Positions 26,379 through 36,093 of a DNA stretch of 64,000 bases are shown here, piece after piece. Position 1 is the stretch's first letter, and each line of letters begins with the position of its first letter. Source of the DNA: an uncultured Eubacteriales bacterium (GTDB lineage Bacteria > Bacillota > Clostridia > Oscillospirales > Acutalibacteraceae); contig CAJUDG010000013.1 in the NCBI GenBank assembly GCA_910584745.1, forward strand, positions 1-64,000, given 5' to 3'. A model generated the notes under the pieces. The model saw only the letters and a list, made by a program, of their open reading frames with translations, searched no databases and was not told where the DNA came from. Both the position numbers and the translations under genes were made by a program.

Positions 26379-26393
26379 GGGGGATCTCACAGC

Positions 26394-27287
26394 ATGAAAA
26401 ATCTGAACAGGACCGGAAAGCTGAAAAAGGTGGACGGCGTCGATATATTCTGCATTGTAATACTGGGCATATTCTCACTTATCATACTTATCCCGTTTAT
26501 CAATGTGGTGATGATCTCAATCACCTCTCAGAAGGACTATCTGAACTCCACCTTCATCGTGATACCTCGCTCGCCCACGCTGCAGTCCTTCAAGCGGCTG
26601 TTCGAGGACGGCCGGCTGTGGAGCGGCTACCGCACCACCCTGACCCTGGTGGCGGTAGGTATGCCCATGAACGTGTTCCTGACCTACTGCATGGCCTATG
26701 GACTCAGCCGCAAGGGGTATCCCGGCAAGAAGCTCATCTTTACCCTGGTGCTGATAACCATGATCTTCCAGGGCGGCATCGTTCCCCTTTATCTGGTCAT
26801 GCGTTCGCTGAACCTTACAAACACCCTTTGGTCGGTGATATTGGCCTATGGCGTGAACACCTTCTATATGATACTGGTGAAAAACTATATTGAGAGCCTG
26901 CCGGAATCGCTGATAGAATCCGCGCATCTGGACGGCGCGGGGGAGTGGACGATACTGTTCCGCATAATCCTGCCGCTTTCAAAGCCTATCCTTGCCACCA
27001 TCGTGCTGTTCTACAGCGTTGACCGGTGGAACGAATGGTACAATTCCATGATTTTTCTGCGCAAGCAGGAGATGTTCCCCCTGCAGCTGGTGCTGAGAAA
27101 CATCGTGATAAACTCGGAGATGGCGGGGAACATCACCTCATCCTCGGCGGCCACTCAGGGCAGCCAGTTCACCATGGGCCTGAAGATGGCGGCGGTCATC
27201 ATGACCATGCTCCCGATCATGTGCGTCTATCCCTTCCTGCAAAAGCATTTTGTAAAGGGCATCATGGTTGGGGCAGTCAAAGAGTAA
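26394..27287 (+). CDS. Sugar ABC transporter permease (YtcP type)
   Basis: The 297-aa second permease has a long first helix (IFCIVILGIFSLIILIPFIN), about six membrane segments and the EAA loop (IESAHLDGAGEWTILFRIIL). It forms the heterodimeric channel with the preceding gene, 15 bases upstream. Confidence 0.92.
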   Translation: MKNLNRTGKLKKVDGVDIFCIVILGIFSLIILIPFINVVMISITSQKDYLNSTFIVIPRSPTLQSFKRLFEDGRLWSGYRTTLTLVAVGMPMNVFLTYCMAYGLSRKGYPGKKLIFTLVLITMIFQGGIVPLYLVMRSLNLTNTLWSVILAYGVNTFYMILVKNYIESLPESLIESAHLDGAGEWTILFRIILPLSKPILATIVLFYSVDRWNEWYNSMIFLRKQEMFPLQLVLRNIVINSEMAGNITSSSAATQGSQFTMGLKMAAVIMTMLPIMCVYPFLQKHFVKGIMVGAVKE

Positions 27288-27349
27288 GCCGGGCGGTCTG
27301 CAAGAGCCGCCTGCACAATAAATGCACACTATTTTAAGGAGGCAATCTT

Positions 27350-28981
27350 ATGTCAAAGTTCAAACGAATCCTAAGCCTGCTGTTGGCGGCGGCACTGCTG
27401 CTGTCGATGGCCGCCTGCTCCGGCGGGGACAGCTCCTCTGAGAGCGGCAACACCTCGTCCACGACCGGCTCCAGCGGCGAGTCCGCCCCGGAGTCCTCAG
27501 AGACCGGCAGCGAGGATAAGGACTACTCAGAAAAGGTCACCGTTTCCTGGGCGGAGGTCATCGAGGGCGACGAGGGCGTGGACTATACCGCCGACGCCGT
27601 CTATCAGGAGATAGCCAAGAAATTCAACATCGAGATAGAGGTGACCCCTCTGACCTGGGGCAACTGGGTGGAGAATCTGCGTATCTGGATAAACTCCGGC
27701 GATATGCCCGACGTGGTCAACTGGAACTATGTCCACAGCGAGTTCACCGACTACGTTGACCAGGGGCTGGTGCGCAAATTCAACGACGGCTGGCACGACA
27801 AGTGGACTAACGCCGCCAAGGTATATGACCTTACCGGCATTGGCGCCGAACTGGACGGCCTTTTTGGAGGCACCTACTGTTTCCCTGTCGCCATCTACTT
27901 CAATAATAAGCCTGCCGACGTGCTCACCCAGCACTACCAGACCTATATCCGCAAGGACTGGGTCGAGGCCGTTGACGTTGAGGTAAAGAACTACTACACC
28001 TGGGATGAGATTCTGGATATGTGCAGAAAGCTCAAGGCACAGGACCCCGGCAAGGTGGGTTCCGGATTCTACCCTATCACGTCCTACTCCGGTATGCTTC
28101 TGAGCGGCACCATGGGCCAGATGTACGAGCACTGCATGGGAAACCAGTTCTACATCGGCGAAGACGGCTCCTATAAATGGGGTCCCGCTGACGAGGAAAC
28201 TTATGAGGCACTCAAATGGGTTCAGGACGCCTGGAAAGAGGGCCTTATCCACCCGGAGTTCTACACCCTGAACCAGGGCGAGGACGAGGATATGATGACC
28301 ATCGCCGGCACCTCCGCCATGTTCTGGGCGGGCGGCCTGTCCTCCAACTACAGTATGTTTGCCAACGAGATGAGCCAGAATGGGCTTGACCCCGACAAGA
28401 GCCTGATGTCCGCTTTCATCACCGACAACGAGGGGCGCTATCACAGCGGCGAGTCCACCAACTACTTCGGTGCGCTCCTTCTCAGTCCCAATATGGACGA
28501 CAAGAGCTTCGAGCGCGTGATGGACGTTGTGGACTTCGCCTGCACGGACGAGGGCCAGCGGCTCATGCACATCGGCTTTGAGGGCACCGACTACGAGATT
28601 GAGAGCGACGGCTCCCTGAAGGCCCTTACCGAAGAGGACCCCATGTCCATCTATCCCTCCATACGCTTCTTCCAGACCCTGGCCACCCGCGGCGACGACT
28701 TCGCCATTGTGAACCCCTCCACTCCCGAGGTGTTCCGCAACAAGCAGGTAGAGCAGTATAAGGACAAGGGGGAGCTGGTGACAGACGACACCTTTGCCCG
28801 GATCAACTGGGACGTGACCTTCCACAGCTCCAACGCCATGAACCAGGTAATGTTCACCTATAACGACGAGTACAGCTCCCTGATAACCAAGGACGGCGAC
28901 CTGCACGAAAACTGGCAGAACTGGGTAAACGAGAAGATGTCCCTGGTGCAGCCGGTGCTGGACGAGCTTAACAGCAAATAA
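27350..28981 (+). CDS. Extracellular sugar-binding lipoprotein
   Basis: The 543-aa protein has a lipoprotein signal peptide with lipobox SMAAC (Cys 23), a Ser/Gly/Glu-rich linker to about residue 60, then a family 1 solute-binding domain as in LplA/YtcQ-type proteins. It captures an oligosaccharide outside the membrane and delivers it to the two permeases. A hairpin 55 bases downstream probably reduces readthrough to the enzymes. Confidence 0.92.
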   Translation: MSKFKRILSLLLAAALLLSMAACSGGDSSSESGNTSSTTGSSGESAPESSETGSEDKDYSEKVTVSWAEVIEGDEGVDYTADAVYQEIAKKFNIEIEVTPLTWGNWVENLRIWINSGDMPDVVNWNYVHSEFTDYVDQGLVRKFNDGWHDKWTNAAKVYDLTGIGAELDGLFGGTYCFPVAIYFNNKPADVLTQHYQTYIRKDWVEAVDVEVKNYYTWDEILDMCRKLKAQDPGKVGSGFYPITSYSGMLLSGTMGQMYEHCMGNQFYIGEDGSYKWGPADEETYEALKWVQDAWKEGLIHPEFYTLNQGEDEDMMTIAGTSAMFWAGGLSSNYSMFANEMSQNGLDPDKSLMSAFITDNEGRYHSGESTNYFGALLLSPNMDDKSFERVMDVVDFACTDEGQRLMHIGFEGTDYEIESDGSLKALTEEDPMSIYPSIRFFQTLATRGDDFAIVNPSTPEVFRNKQVEQYKDKGELVTDDTFARINWDVTFHSSNAMNQVMFTYNDEYSSLITKDGDLHENWQNWVNEKMSLVQPVLDELNSK

Positions 28982-29035
28982 ACTTCATCCTACTATAGAC
29001 GCAATCACGCAGGCGTAATTGCACAAAGACAGCTT

Positions 29036-29075
29036 GGGCGACCGCCAGGGGAATGGCGGCCGCCCGCTGTATTTT
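29036..29075 (+). terminator. Hairpin between binding protein and enzyme genes
   Basis: GGGCGaCCGCCA pairs with TGGCGGcCGCCC around GGGGAA, followed by a weak T-run. It may partially terminate so that transport genes are expressed more than enzyme genes. Confidence 0.6.
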
Positions 29076-29100
29076 AAATGGAAAACGAAAGGAGAACAGT

Positions 29101-29898
29101 ATGGAAAAAAAGAATCCCGTGCCATGCAAAGCCTTTGAGGTCATGCCCGGAGTGCGGCGCTTTCAGGATGATACCGGCGCTTCGTTTTATTTAATTGAGA
29201 GCAGTGGGACAGGCATTGTCATCGACACCGGCCTGTCAGAGGGGGAGCTTCTCCCCGTGCTGAGGCAGTACACCCATAAGCCGCTGGTGCTGCTTATCAC
29301 CCACGGCCACGGGGACCATATGGCCCACGCGGACGAGTTTGAAACAGTGTATATGGCCGCCGAGGACATCCCCTACGTCAAGACAGCCTCCCAGCGGCTG
29401 AACCTGGGCAAGGAGCTGCACCCCGAGCGCTTTATCCCCCTGAAGGACGGGCAGCAGCTGGTATTCGGTGACGTGGACATCCAGGTATATCACACGCCCG
29501 GACATTCTGTGGGCTCTGTGGTGTTTTACGACAAGACCCACGGGCTCATGTTCAGCGGGGACGCCTTCGGCTCGGGCTGGGCGGTGTTTATGCAGCTGCC
29601 CGGCGGGGCGCCGGTAAGCGAGTACCAAAAGGGCATGAGAAAATTTATCGCCGCCTGCGAGGGGCTTAACCCGGCGCCGGAGTTCCTTCCCGGGCACTAT
29701 GAGCAGCGGTTCCACGACGGCACCGACAACCCGGTCCGCCTTGAACTGATAAGGGATATGGAGGTCCTGTGCGGCAAATTGCTGGACGGCACAGCGGAGC
29801 TTAAGCCGGTACAGTTCTATCCCCACGCCCAGTCCCAGGAATATCTTGCGAGCTTTGGCCGGGCGCAGATGGTGGTGTCAAAGGAGGCCATACGATGA
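29101..29898 (+). CDS. MBL-fold hydrolase of the sugar locus
   Basis: The 265-aa protein has THGHGDHM near 66, then TPGHSVGS, FSGDAFGSG and LPGHYEQRFHDG, a complete MBL metal site. AAAGGAG precedes ATG 29101. It overlaps the next gene by four bases (ATGA), so it is part of the carbohydrate operon, possibly acting on a sugar lactone or ester. It is not closely similar to the MBL protein at 1417. Confidence 0.88.
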   Translation: MEKKNPVPCKAFEVMPGVRRFQDDTGASFYLIESSGTGIVIDTGLSEGELLPVLRQYTHKPLVLLITHGHGDHMAHADEFETVYMAAEDIPYVKTASQRLNLGKELHPERFIPLKDGQQLVFGDVDIQVYHTPGHSVGSVVFYDKTHGLMFSGDAFGSGWAVFMQLPGGAPVSEYQKGMRKFIAACEGLNPAPEFLPGHYEQRFHDGTDNPVRLELIRDMEVLCGKLLDGTAELKPVQFYPHAQSQEYLASFGRAQMVVSKEAIR

Positions 29899-31415
29899 GC
29901 GGAGGCGTCGAGAGGTACGGCCTGTTCGAGCTGACCGTAAGCTCCCGCTCCGCTAGGCCCAGGGCATGGTTCTGGCAGGAGGGAGACAGGCGGGAGATAA
30001 CCGGCTTCATAGTAGGCCCCGGAAAGGCCGCGGTGCGGTTCATGCCCGATAAAGAGGGCACATGGCGCTATACCGTGGAGGCCGACGGCGGCGAGGTAAG
30101 CGGGGAGTTCCAGTGCGTGCCCAGCACCGGCAGGAACCATGGCCCGGTTAGGACCAGCGGTATGCACTTTCGCTATGCTGACGGCACAGGCTTCATCCCT
30201 ATGGGGACCACATGCTACGCCTGGGCGCACCAGGACGGACGGCTTATGGAGCAGACCCTTGAAACCCTAAGAAACGCGCCGTTTAATAAGGTGCGTATGT
30301 GTGTGTTTCCAAAGAGCACCCAGTTCAACGCCAACGACCCCGAGCATTTTCCCTTCGAGCGCATAGGCTCAGGCGGCTGGGACGTGGATAAGCCAGACCA
30401 GGCCTTTTGGAGCAATCTGGAAAGCCGGGTGGCACAGCTGGGAGAACTGGGCATAGAGGCCGACTTAATACTGTTCCACCCCTATGACAGGTGGGGCTTC
30501 TCTTCCCTCTCCCGGGAGGAGAACCTAAGCTATATAGATTACTGCGTCCGGCGGCTGAGCGCCTACCGCAACGTGTGGTGGAGCATGGCAAACGAGTACG
30601 ACCTGGTGTTTACAAAAAATCTTGAGGAATGGGACGCCCTGGGTGAGGCTGTGCATAACGGCGACCCCTATGGCCACCTCATCAGCGTGCACAACTGGCT
30701 GGAGCCATACCCCAAGCGCCCATGGCTTACCCACGTTTCCTGGCAGGGCGGCGACATGCAGACGGCGTTTAAGCTGAGGACCCGCTATGGCCTGCCTGTC
30801 ATCGTGGATGAGCTGGGCTATGAGGGCGACATAGAGTTTGACTGGGGGAATCTAAGCGCTTTTGAGGTAGTTGACCGTATGTGGGCTGCCGCCGCTTTCG
30901 GGTGCTACAGCACCCACGGGGAGACCTTCTACAATGAGGACGAGGTGCTCTGGTGGTCAAAGGGCGGCAGACTCTATGGAGAGGCCCCCAAAAGGATAGC
31001 CTTCCTGAGGGAGTTCATGAATAGCCTTCCCGGGCCTATGGAGCCCCTATGCGCCGGGGTGCTGGACGACCCCTCCTCCATGGCGGCAAACCCCCAGCAC
31101 GCTGAGCTGGTGCGCTCCATATGGGACTCAAAGCCCCAGGATATCAGGGATATCTTCATCAACGAGTTCATCAAGCCCATCGGCGTGCACCGGGACTATA
31201 TGCTCATCTACCTGCGCCGCCACTGCCAGTCTTACTATTGGCTGGACCTTCCCCAGGAGGGCACTTACGACGTGGAGCTTTTGGATGTCTGGGAGATGCG
31301 CCGGGAAAAGCTTGTGGAGAACGCACACAGCCGGGTAAGGGTACCTCTGCCCGGCAAAGAAGGCGTCGGTATTTATGTCGCCAGAAAATCTGGAAAGGAG
31401 CTGACAGCAAAATGA
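29895..31415 (+). CDS. DUF5060/DUF4038 glycoside hydrolase-like protein
   Basis: The 506-aa intracellular protein (no signal peptide) has an N-terminal beta domain of DUF5060 type (GTWRYTVEADGGEVSGEF) and a TIM-barrel-like DUF4038 domain (FIPMGTTCYAWAHQ, WWSMANEYD, VIVDELGYEGD). A C-terminal small beta domain follows. The two acidic motifs are candidate catalytic carboxylates. DUF4038 proteins include pectin side-chain enzymes such as GH140 apiosidases. The stop overlaps the next gene's start. Confidence 0.82.
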   Translation: MSGGVERYGLFELTVSSRSARPRAWFWQEGDRREITGFIVGPGKAAVRFMPDKEGTWRYTVEADGGEVSGEFQCVPSTGRNHGPVRTSGMHFRYADGTGFIPMGTTCYAWAHQDGRLMEQTLETLRNAPFNKVRMCVFPKSTQFNANDPEHFPFERIGSGGWDVDKPDQAFWSNLESRVAQLGELGIEADLILFHPYDRWGFSSLSREENLSYIDYCVRRLSAYRNVWWSMANEYDLVFTKNLEEWDALGEAVHNGDPYGHLISVHNWLEPYPKRPWLTHVSWQGGDMQTAFKLRTRYGLPVIVDELGYEGDIEFDWGNLSAFEVVDRMWAAAAFGCYSTHGETFYNEDEVLWWSKGGRLYGEAPKRIAFLREFMNSLPGPMEPLCAGVLDDPSSMAANPQHAELVRSIWDSKPQDIRDIFINEFIKPIGVHRDYMLIYLRRHCQSYYWLDLPQEGTYDVELLDVWEMRREKLVENAHSRVRVPLPGKEGVGIYVARKSGKELTAK

Positions 31416-33016
31416 ATGCAGAACAGTGGAGACCGGTGATCCTTGAGTATGAGAGCGGCCTGAAAGCGGAGAACCCGTTCCTGGACGTGGTGATAACCGC
31501 GGAGTTTACCGGCCCCAGCGGCAGGAGGATAACCCGGGAGGCCTATTGGGACGGCGGGAGCAGCTATAAGATATCCTTTGCGCCCACCGAGCTTGGCAGA
31601 TGGACCTACACCCTTACCGCCCCGGCAGGCACCGGCCTTGACGGGGTCACAGGCGAGCTTCAGTGCGTGCCCTATAGCGGCAGCCTCGACATATATAAGC
31701 ACGGCTTCATAAAGGTGGCCGGTCAGGGAACATATCTCGCCTATGACGACGACACCCCCTTCTTCTGGCTGGGGGACACCCACTGGGCCTTTGTGTCCGG
31801 CGAGCGCTGGGATGAGTCTAACCACCCGGAGATTGACAGCATGTTCCGGGGCATGGTGGACCGCCGCCGGGAGCAGGGGTTCACGGTGTATCAGACCAAT
31901 CTGCGCCCGGAGAGCTTCTTCGGAGGCACCCACTACTGGGAGGACGGCATGGAGGGCCGGCTGCCGGACGTAAGCTTTTATCAGAACCAGGTCGACAAGC
32001 GCATGGCCTATATCGCGGACAACGGGCTTGTGAACGCCCTGGGGCTGGCGTGGTTCATGACGGGGCTTCGGGATCTGGGGGCCATGAAGAACCTTGCCCG
32101 GTATATCGTCGCCCGGTACGGCTGCCACCCCATGGTTTGGACCCTTGCCGGGGAAGTGGCCGGGTATTACCCCGAAACCAGAGATGCCTGCATTAACGCT
32201 TGGCGGGAGGTGGCCCTGCATATAGAAAAGCTGGATGGCGGGTACAACGCCCTGCAGACCGCCCACTATACCAACGAGCGCCCCTTCGCGGACTACTACC
32301 ACGACGAGACGTGGTTCGATTTCACTCTGAACCAGGCGGGCCACGGGGACTATGTCATAAGCGCCAGGGATTTCCTTGAGCACCGGAAAAAGCACCCCGA
32401 TAAGCCCTTTATCGAGGGCGAGGCCATGTACGAGTTCGTCTATACGCTTGAGGAAAATGGCGGGCGCACAGCCGACGCCGCTATGGTGCGCCGGGCGGCC
32501 TATACCGCCATGCAGTGCGGGGCCTGCGGCTATACCTATGGGGCCCAGGGCATATGGGACACCGTGTGGGAAAAGCCGGAGAAGCCGGACCATACCAACG
32601 CCTTTAACCCCCTAGGGGTCACCTGGTACGAGGCTGTGGACGGCATAGCCGCTGTGCAGATGGGATATATGCGGGCCTTCTATGAGAAATACCATTTTGA
32701 GAGTCTACGTCCTGCTGCTGCCTGTTATCAGACGGAGGGCGCGCTCAGCGACGCCGCCGCCTTTGATATGTTCAGGCCGCTGGTATCCGCCAGCCCGGAC
32801 ATGGGCACTGTGATCGTGTATTTCAACACCTATACAAGGGAGCCGGAGGCACAGATAAGGCATCTGAAAAACAAGCCCTACCGCATGGCGTGGTTCAACC
32901 CGCGTACCGGCGAGGAGACAGCCGTGGAGCAGGCCGTCCGGCCCGTAAACGGCAGGCTGGCCCTGCCAAAGCGCCCAACGGGAGAGGACTGGCTGCTGGT
33001 AATGACCTGCGAATAA
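31412..33016 (+). CDS. DUF4038 (GH140-like) glycoside hydrolase
   Basis: The 534-aa protein has a DUF5060-like N-domain (GRWTYTLTAPAGTGLDGVTG) and a DUF4038 barrel beginning with PFFWLGDTHWAF, then WTLAGEVAGYYPET and KPFIEGEAMYEF with candidate acidic residues. A C-terminal beta domain ends the protein. GH140 enzymes cut apiose from rhamnogalacturonan II; this exact specificity is inference. ATG 31412 follows AAAGGAG and overlaps the upstream paralogue, which suggests sequential action on one oligosaccharide. Confidence 0.85.
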   Translation: MNAEQWRPVILEYESGLKAENPFLDVVITAEFTGPSGRRITREAYWDGGSSYKISFAPTELGRWTYTLTAPAGTGLDGVTGELQCVPYSGSLDIYKHGFIKVAGQGTYLAYDDDTPFFWLGDTHWAFVSGERWDESNHPEIDSMFRGMVDRRREQGFTVYQTNLRPESFFGGTHYWEDGMEGRLPDVSFYQNQVDKRMAYIADNGLVNALGLAWFMTGLRDLGAMKNLARYIVARYGCHPMVWTLAGEVAGYYPETRDACINAWREVALHIEKLDGGYNALQTAHYTNERPFADYYHDETWFDFTLNQAGHGDYVISARDFLEHRKKHPDKPFIEGEAMYEFVYTLEENGGRTADAAMVRRAAYTAMQCGACGYTYGAQGIWDTVWEKPEKPDHTNAFNPLGVTWYEAVDGIAAVQMGYMRAFYEKYHFESLRPAAACYQTEGALSDAAAFDMFRPLVSASPDMGTVIVYFNTYTREPEAQIRHLKNKPYRMAWFNPRTGEETAVEQAVRPVNGRLALPKRPTGEDWLLVMTCE

Positions 33017-33037
33017 CTTACAAAAGGAGATCCTGTT

Positions 33038-34492
33038 ATGTTAAACAATATCCGATTGGTACCCACCACCGAGGAGTCCGTGCCCTTTGCCGCGGCGGCG
33101 GAGATATGCGATTTTGAAGCCATAGGCTATGTGGAGGAGGAGTATTTTTTAAGCGGCACCGCCAATATCTACACCGACGGTGAAAAACATAAGCCCGAGG
33201 TCCTGTACACCGGCGCCCCCTATACCACCAGGATAATCGTGCGCAGGCCAAAGACGCCGGCGAAGTTCAGCGGTAACGTGGTCCTGGAGATACTCAACGC
33301 CACAGCCAATTTTGATATCGACCGCATGTGGGTCAACAGCTGGAAATTTTTCACCCGCAATGGGGATATCTATATTGGCATAACCAGCAAGGGCCATGTG
33401 GTTGACAATCTGCTGAAGTGGGACAAGGAGCGCTATGCCCCCATCAACTGGAGCAACCCGCACCCCGAGCGCGAGGTGCCCCAGTGGGCCGAGAAGGAGG
33501 GGCCCTTCAGGATACTGACCCAGTTCGAGACGGGGCTTTTCTGGGATATGCTCACGGACTGCGCCAAGCTTCTCCGCTCTGACCGGGAGGATAATCCACT
33601 GAAGGATTTTGGGAAATTCTGGCTGTATCTCACCGGATGGTCGCAATCCGGGTTCTATCTCAGCCGGTATATCACCTCCTTCCACGACTCCAGGGCTCCG
33701 CTGTTTGACGGCTTCCTCTCCGCGGGAAGCGGCGCGGGGCTTGTGCCCCTGAACACCTACGAGCGCCAGGGCAACGTTTTCGGCGACCCGGTCTGTCCCT
33801 ATGGCAGCATGATGGGCACGGCCCAGCCCACCATAGCCGTGAACACCGAGAGCGAAAACCGCATTGTGAACTGGCTGGGCGACTTTGACGAGCCGGGGTA
33901 TAAGTTCCGTACCTACCAGATAGCCGGCTCCAGTCACGACAGCCAATACTGCATATTAGACTACTTCGGCGAGAAGGGCCTTGCGGATATGGCCCGCATA
34001 GGCCTTGACAACACCTTCAAAGCAGTGGACGGCGAGCTGCTGGACTACCCGTACCATCTTATCTTCAACGCCGCCTTTTACCATCTGTACAACTGGGTCA
34101 GAGAGGGGATACCTGCCCCCCACGCCCCCAAGATAGAGACCTATATGGCCTTCGAGGCCTCCACCGACGGCTTTGGAAGCTATCTTGAGAACCGCACGGA
34201 CGCCCTTGGCAACTGTATCGGGGGCATACGCTCGCCGGGGATAGACTACCCCACCGGCAGGTATTCCAGCTTTTCCACGGATAAGGACAGCAAAATAAGC
34301 CCGACCTTTGGAAAGGTAAACCCATTTGCCCCCGAAAAGCTGAAGGCCCTCTATGGGTCCTTGGAGAATTACCGCGCGCTGGTAGAGAAAGGGGTCCGGG
34401 AGATGATCTCCCTTGGGTTCCTCTTAGAGGAGGACAGCCGGGAGATGGAGGAGACCCTTGTGGGACAGGCCGCATCTCGGGGACTTGTATAA
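33038..34492 (+). CDS. Alpha/beta hydrolase domain protein (PF20091-like)
   Basis: The 484-aa protein resembles the alpha/beta-hydrolase family with nucleophile elbow GWSQSG (about 204-209) and late FRTYQIAGSSHDSQYC containing a candidate catalytic His. No signal peptide is visible. It is 21 bases after the second glycosidase gene and probably removes ester groups from imported plant sugars. Substrate unknown. Confidence 0.82.
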   Translation: MLNNIRLVPTTEESVPFAAAAEICDFEAIGYVEEEYFLSGTANIYTDGEKHKPEVLYTGAPYTTRIIVRRPKTPAKFSGNVVLEILNATANFDIDRMWVNSWKFFTRNGDIYIGITSKGHVVDNLLKWDKERYAPINWSNPHPEREVPQWAEKEGPFRILTQFETGLFWDMLTDCAKLLRSDREDNPLKDFGKFWLYLTGWSQSGFYLSRYITSFHDSRAPLFDGFLSAGSGAGLVPLNTYERQGNVFGDPVCPYGSMMGTAQPTIAVNTESENRIVNWLGDFDEPGYKFRTYQIAGSSHDSQYCILDYFGEKGLADMARIGLDNTFKAVDGELLDYPYHLIFNAAFYHLYNWVREGIPAPHAPKIETYMAFEASTDGFGSYLENRTDALGNCIGGIRSPGIDYPTGRYSSFSTDKDSKISPTFGKVNPFAPEKLKALYGSLENYRALVEKGVREMISLGFLLEEDSREMEETLVGQAASRGLV

Positions 34493-34617
34493 TTTATTTG
34501 GGCGATATTTCTTTTATAGCCTTGTCCCATGAGGGAAAACATGATATAATCACAACGGTCCCTTTTGGGCATTTTGAAGGTGATGCCAAGAGTAATGTAT
34601 TGAAAGAGCGTGTGCGA

Positions 34618-35637
34618 ATGAAAGCAAGCATCAGAATGATAAGCGAAATGACGGGGTATTCCACCGCGACGGTGTCAAACGCATTGAACAATAAGCGGGG
34701 GGTCAGCAAGGAAACAGCCGACAAAATAATCAAGGTCGCCCAGGACATCGGGTATCTTTCCGATATCCGCATCAGCCGGGTAAAGCTGGTGACATATATC
34801 GGCGTGGCGAGCGCTTTTTACGATTCGCCGTTCTTTTCCCTGCTGATCGCCGGGGTGGAGGCGGAGTGCCGCAGGATGAACATGGAAACGGTCTCCTACC
34901 ATATCCTGAGGACCAGCCCGGATTATGAGGAGAGCCTTGAGGAGCTGTTGAACGACGCCTCCTCCGCGCTGATCATTCTGGCGACGGAGATGGACGAGCG
35001 GGAGGCCGCCAAGTTCCAGCGGGCCAAGGCCCCGCTGGTGATACTGGACAACTGGTACGAAAACCTGCCCTTTGACGCGGTGCTTATCGACAATGTGGAT
35101 TCGGCGTATAAGGCGGTGTGCCATATGATAGAAATGGGCCACACAAAGATCGGGCACCTGCAGGGCGATTTTCCCATAAAGAACTTTTCATACCGCCTGC
35201 AGGGCTATCTTCAAGCCATGCACGAGCACGGCCTGAAGGTCGAGCCTTCGTATACGGTGCTTTTGTCCCCGGGAATGGAGGATGCCTGTGCCGACATGGC
35301 AAGGCATCTGGAAAAGGGGCCGGAGCTGCCCACGGCCTTCTTCGCCGACAACGATATGATAGCTCTCGGCGCCATGCGGGCCCTTCAGCAGGCGGGCTAC
35401 AGCGTGCCCAACGACGTGTCCCTGGTGGGCTTTGACGATTTGCCCTTTTGCGCCATCTCCACGCCGCCCCTTACCACCATAAAGGTGCGCAACTTTGAGA
35501 TGGGGCGGGTGGCGGTGCGCCGGCTGATGGAGCTGATATACTTTGAGAGCGAGTTCCACACAAGGACCCAGGTGATGAGCACCTTTGTGAAGAGAGAGAG
35601 CGTGCGGGATCTGAGGGGAACAGCGCTGAGTCCCTGA
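34618..35637 (+). CDS. LacI-family transcriptional regulator
   Basis: The 339-aa protein has an N-terminal LacI helix-turn-helix (IRMISEMTGYSTATVSNALN), a hinge and a periplasmic-binding-protein-like effector domain ending with the usual PLTTIKVRNFEMGRVAVRRL. It likely controls the sugar locus. ATG 34618 matches the family start; the ribosome site is weak. Its own promoter may lie in the 125 bases downstream of the hydrolase gene. Confidence 0.9.
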   Translation: MKASIRMISEMTGYSTATVSNALNNKRGVSKETADKIIKVAQDIGYLSDIRISRVKLVTYIGVASAFYDSPFFSLLIAGVEAECRRMNMETVSYHILRTSPDYEESLEELLNDASSALIILATEMDEREAAKFQRAKAPLVILDNWYENLPFDAVLIDNVDSAYKAVCHMIEMGHTKIGHLQGDFPIKNFSYRLQGYLQAMHEHGLKVEPSYTVLLSPGMEDACADMARHLEKGPELPTAFFADNDMIALGAMRALQQAGYSVPNDVSLVGFDDLPFCAISTPPLTTIKVRNFEMGRVAVRRLMELIYFESEFHTRTQVMSTFVKRESVRDLRGTALSP

Positions 35638-35659
35638 GGGGCTTGCGCATGAAAAAATT

Positions 35660-35703
35660 GCAGGACGTTTCCATGGCCATTGTGGTGTTGGAAACGCCCT
35701 GCC
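35660..35703 (+). terminator. Terminator-like hairpin after lacI gene
   Basis: GCAGGaCGTTTCCA pairs with TGGAAACGcCCTGC, 23 bases after the regulator's stop, followed by CTTTTA. Confidence 0.6.
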
Positions 35704-35894
35704 GCTTTTATGGACAAATATAGACAAGTTATGTCCAGGCCGTCTATTTTGTGGAAGTTAAAGCGGCCTTATAATAATAGTTATGCATGACGGCAGATGT
35801 GCCACATGCAAATCGGCGTTATAGTTCCGCAGAAGTCTGTTAAAACTTTTGGGTGTTGGATGTGGTAGAACGATAATCTTGCTGGAGTTTCTCT

Positions 35895-36047
35895 GACTAC
35901 TACCAGACTACTATTTTCAGAAAAGCCAAAAATCCGCACAAATCAAGGCGTTTCTAGGGCTCTCGGGCTCTTGGAATCGCCTTGCTATTTTGTGCTAAGC
36001 CACCAAAAAGCCCGCCACCACGGGCTTTCTCCCTTTACGGCCTGATA
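35895..36047. repeat. Right end of segment II
   Basis: GACTACT repeats at 35895-35901 and 35906-35912 are again 11 bases apart, followed by AAGGCGTTTCTA and CGGCCTGATA, matching 23627-23779 but clearly diverged. So a complete right end lies downstream of the sugar locus. The stretch 35704-35894 holds no gene that I can see. Confidence 0.65.
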
Positions 36048-36093
36048 ACTCCGGCTCTGAGGGCCGCTGGTTCGAATCCAGTCAAGCGCGCCA
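36048..36093 (+). repeat. att site, copy 3 (tRNA-Arg 3' end)
   Basis: 45 of 46 bases match tRNA positions 41-86; one A is G in the anticodon-loop part. It is followed by the same left-end sequence and terminator (about 36100-36129) as the tRNA at the left edge. Confidence 0.93.

Noticed and set aside
25284..26390. A 368-codon frame opposite the first permease gene
   Set aside because: It is antisense to a clear permease with an EAA loop and has no protein-like motifs.
27527..28906. A 459-codon open frame opposite the sugar-binding lipoprotein gene
   Set aside because: It is a GC-driven shadow on the antisense strand, rich in Val, Gly and His without domain logic. The plus-strand gene has a lipobox and a known fold.
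23780..36093. Assembly collapse or chimera as the explanation of the three att copies
   Set aside because: The left ends, right ends and kinase genes differ by many substitutions among copies, so they are distinct loci. A misjoin at a 46-base repeat still cannot be fully excluded without reads.
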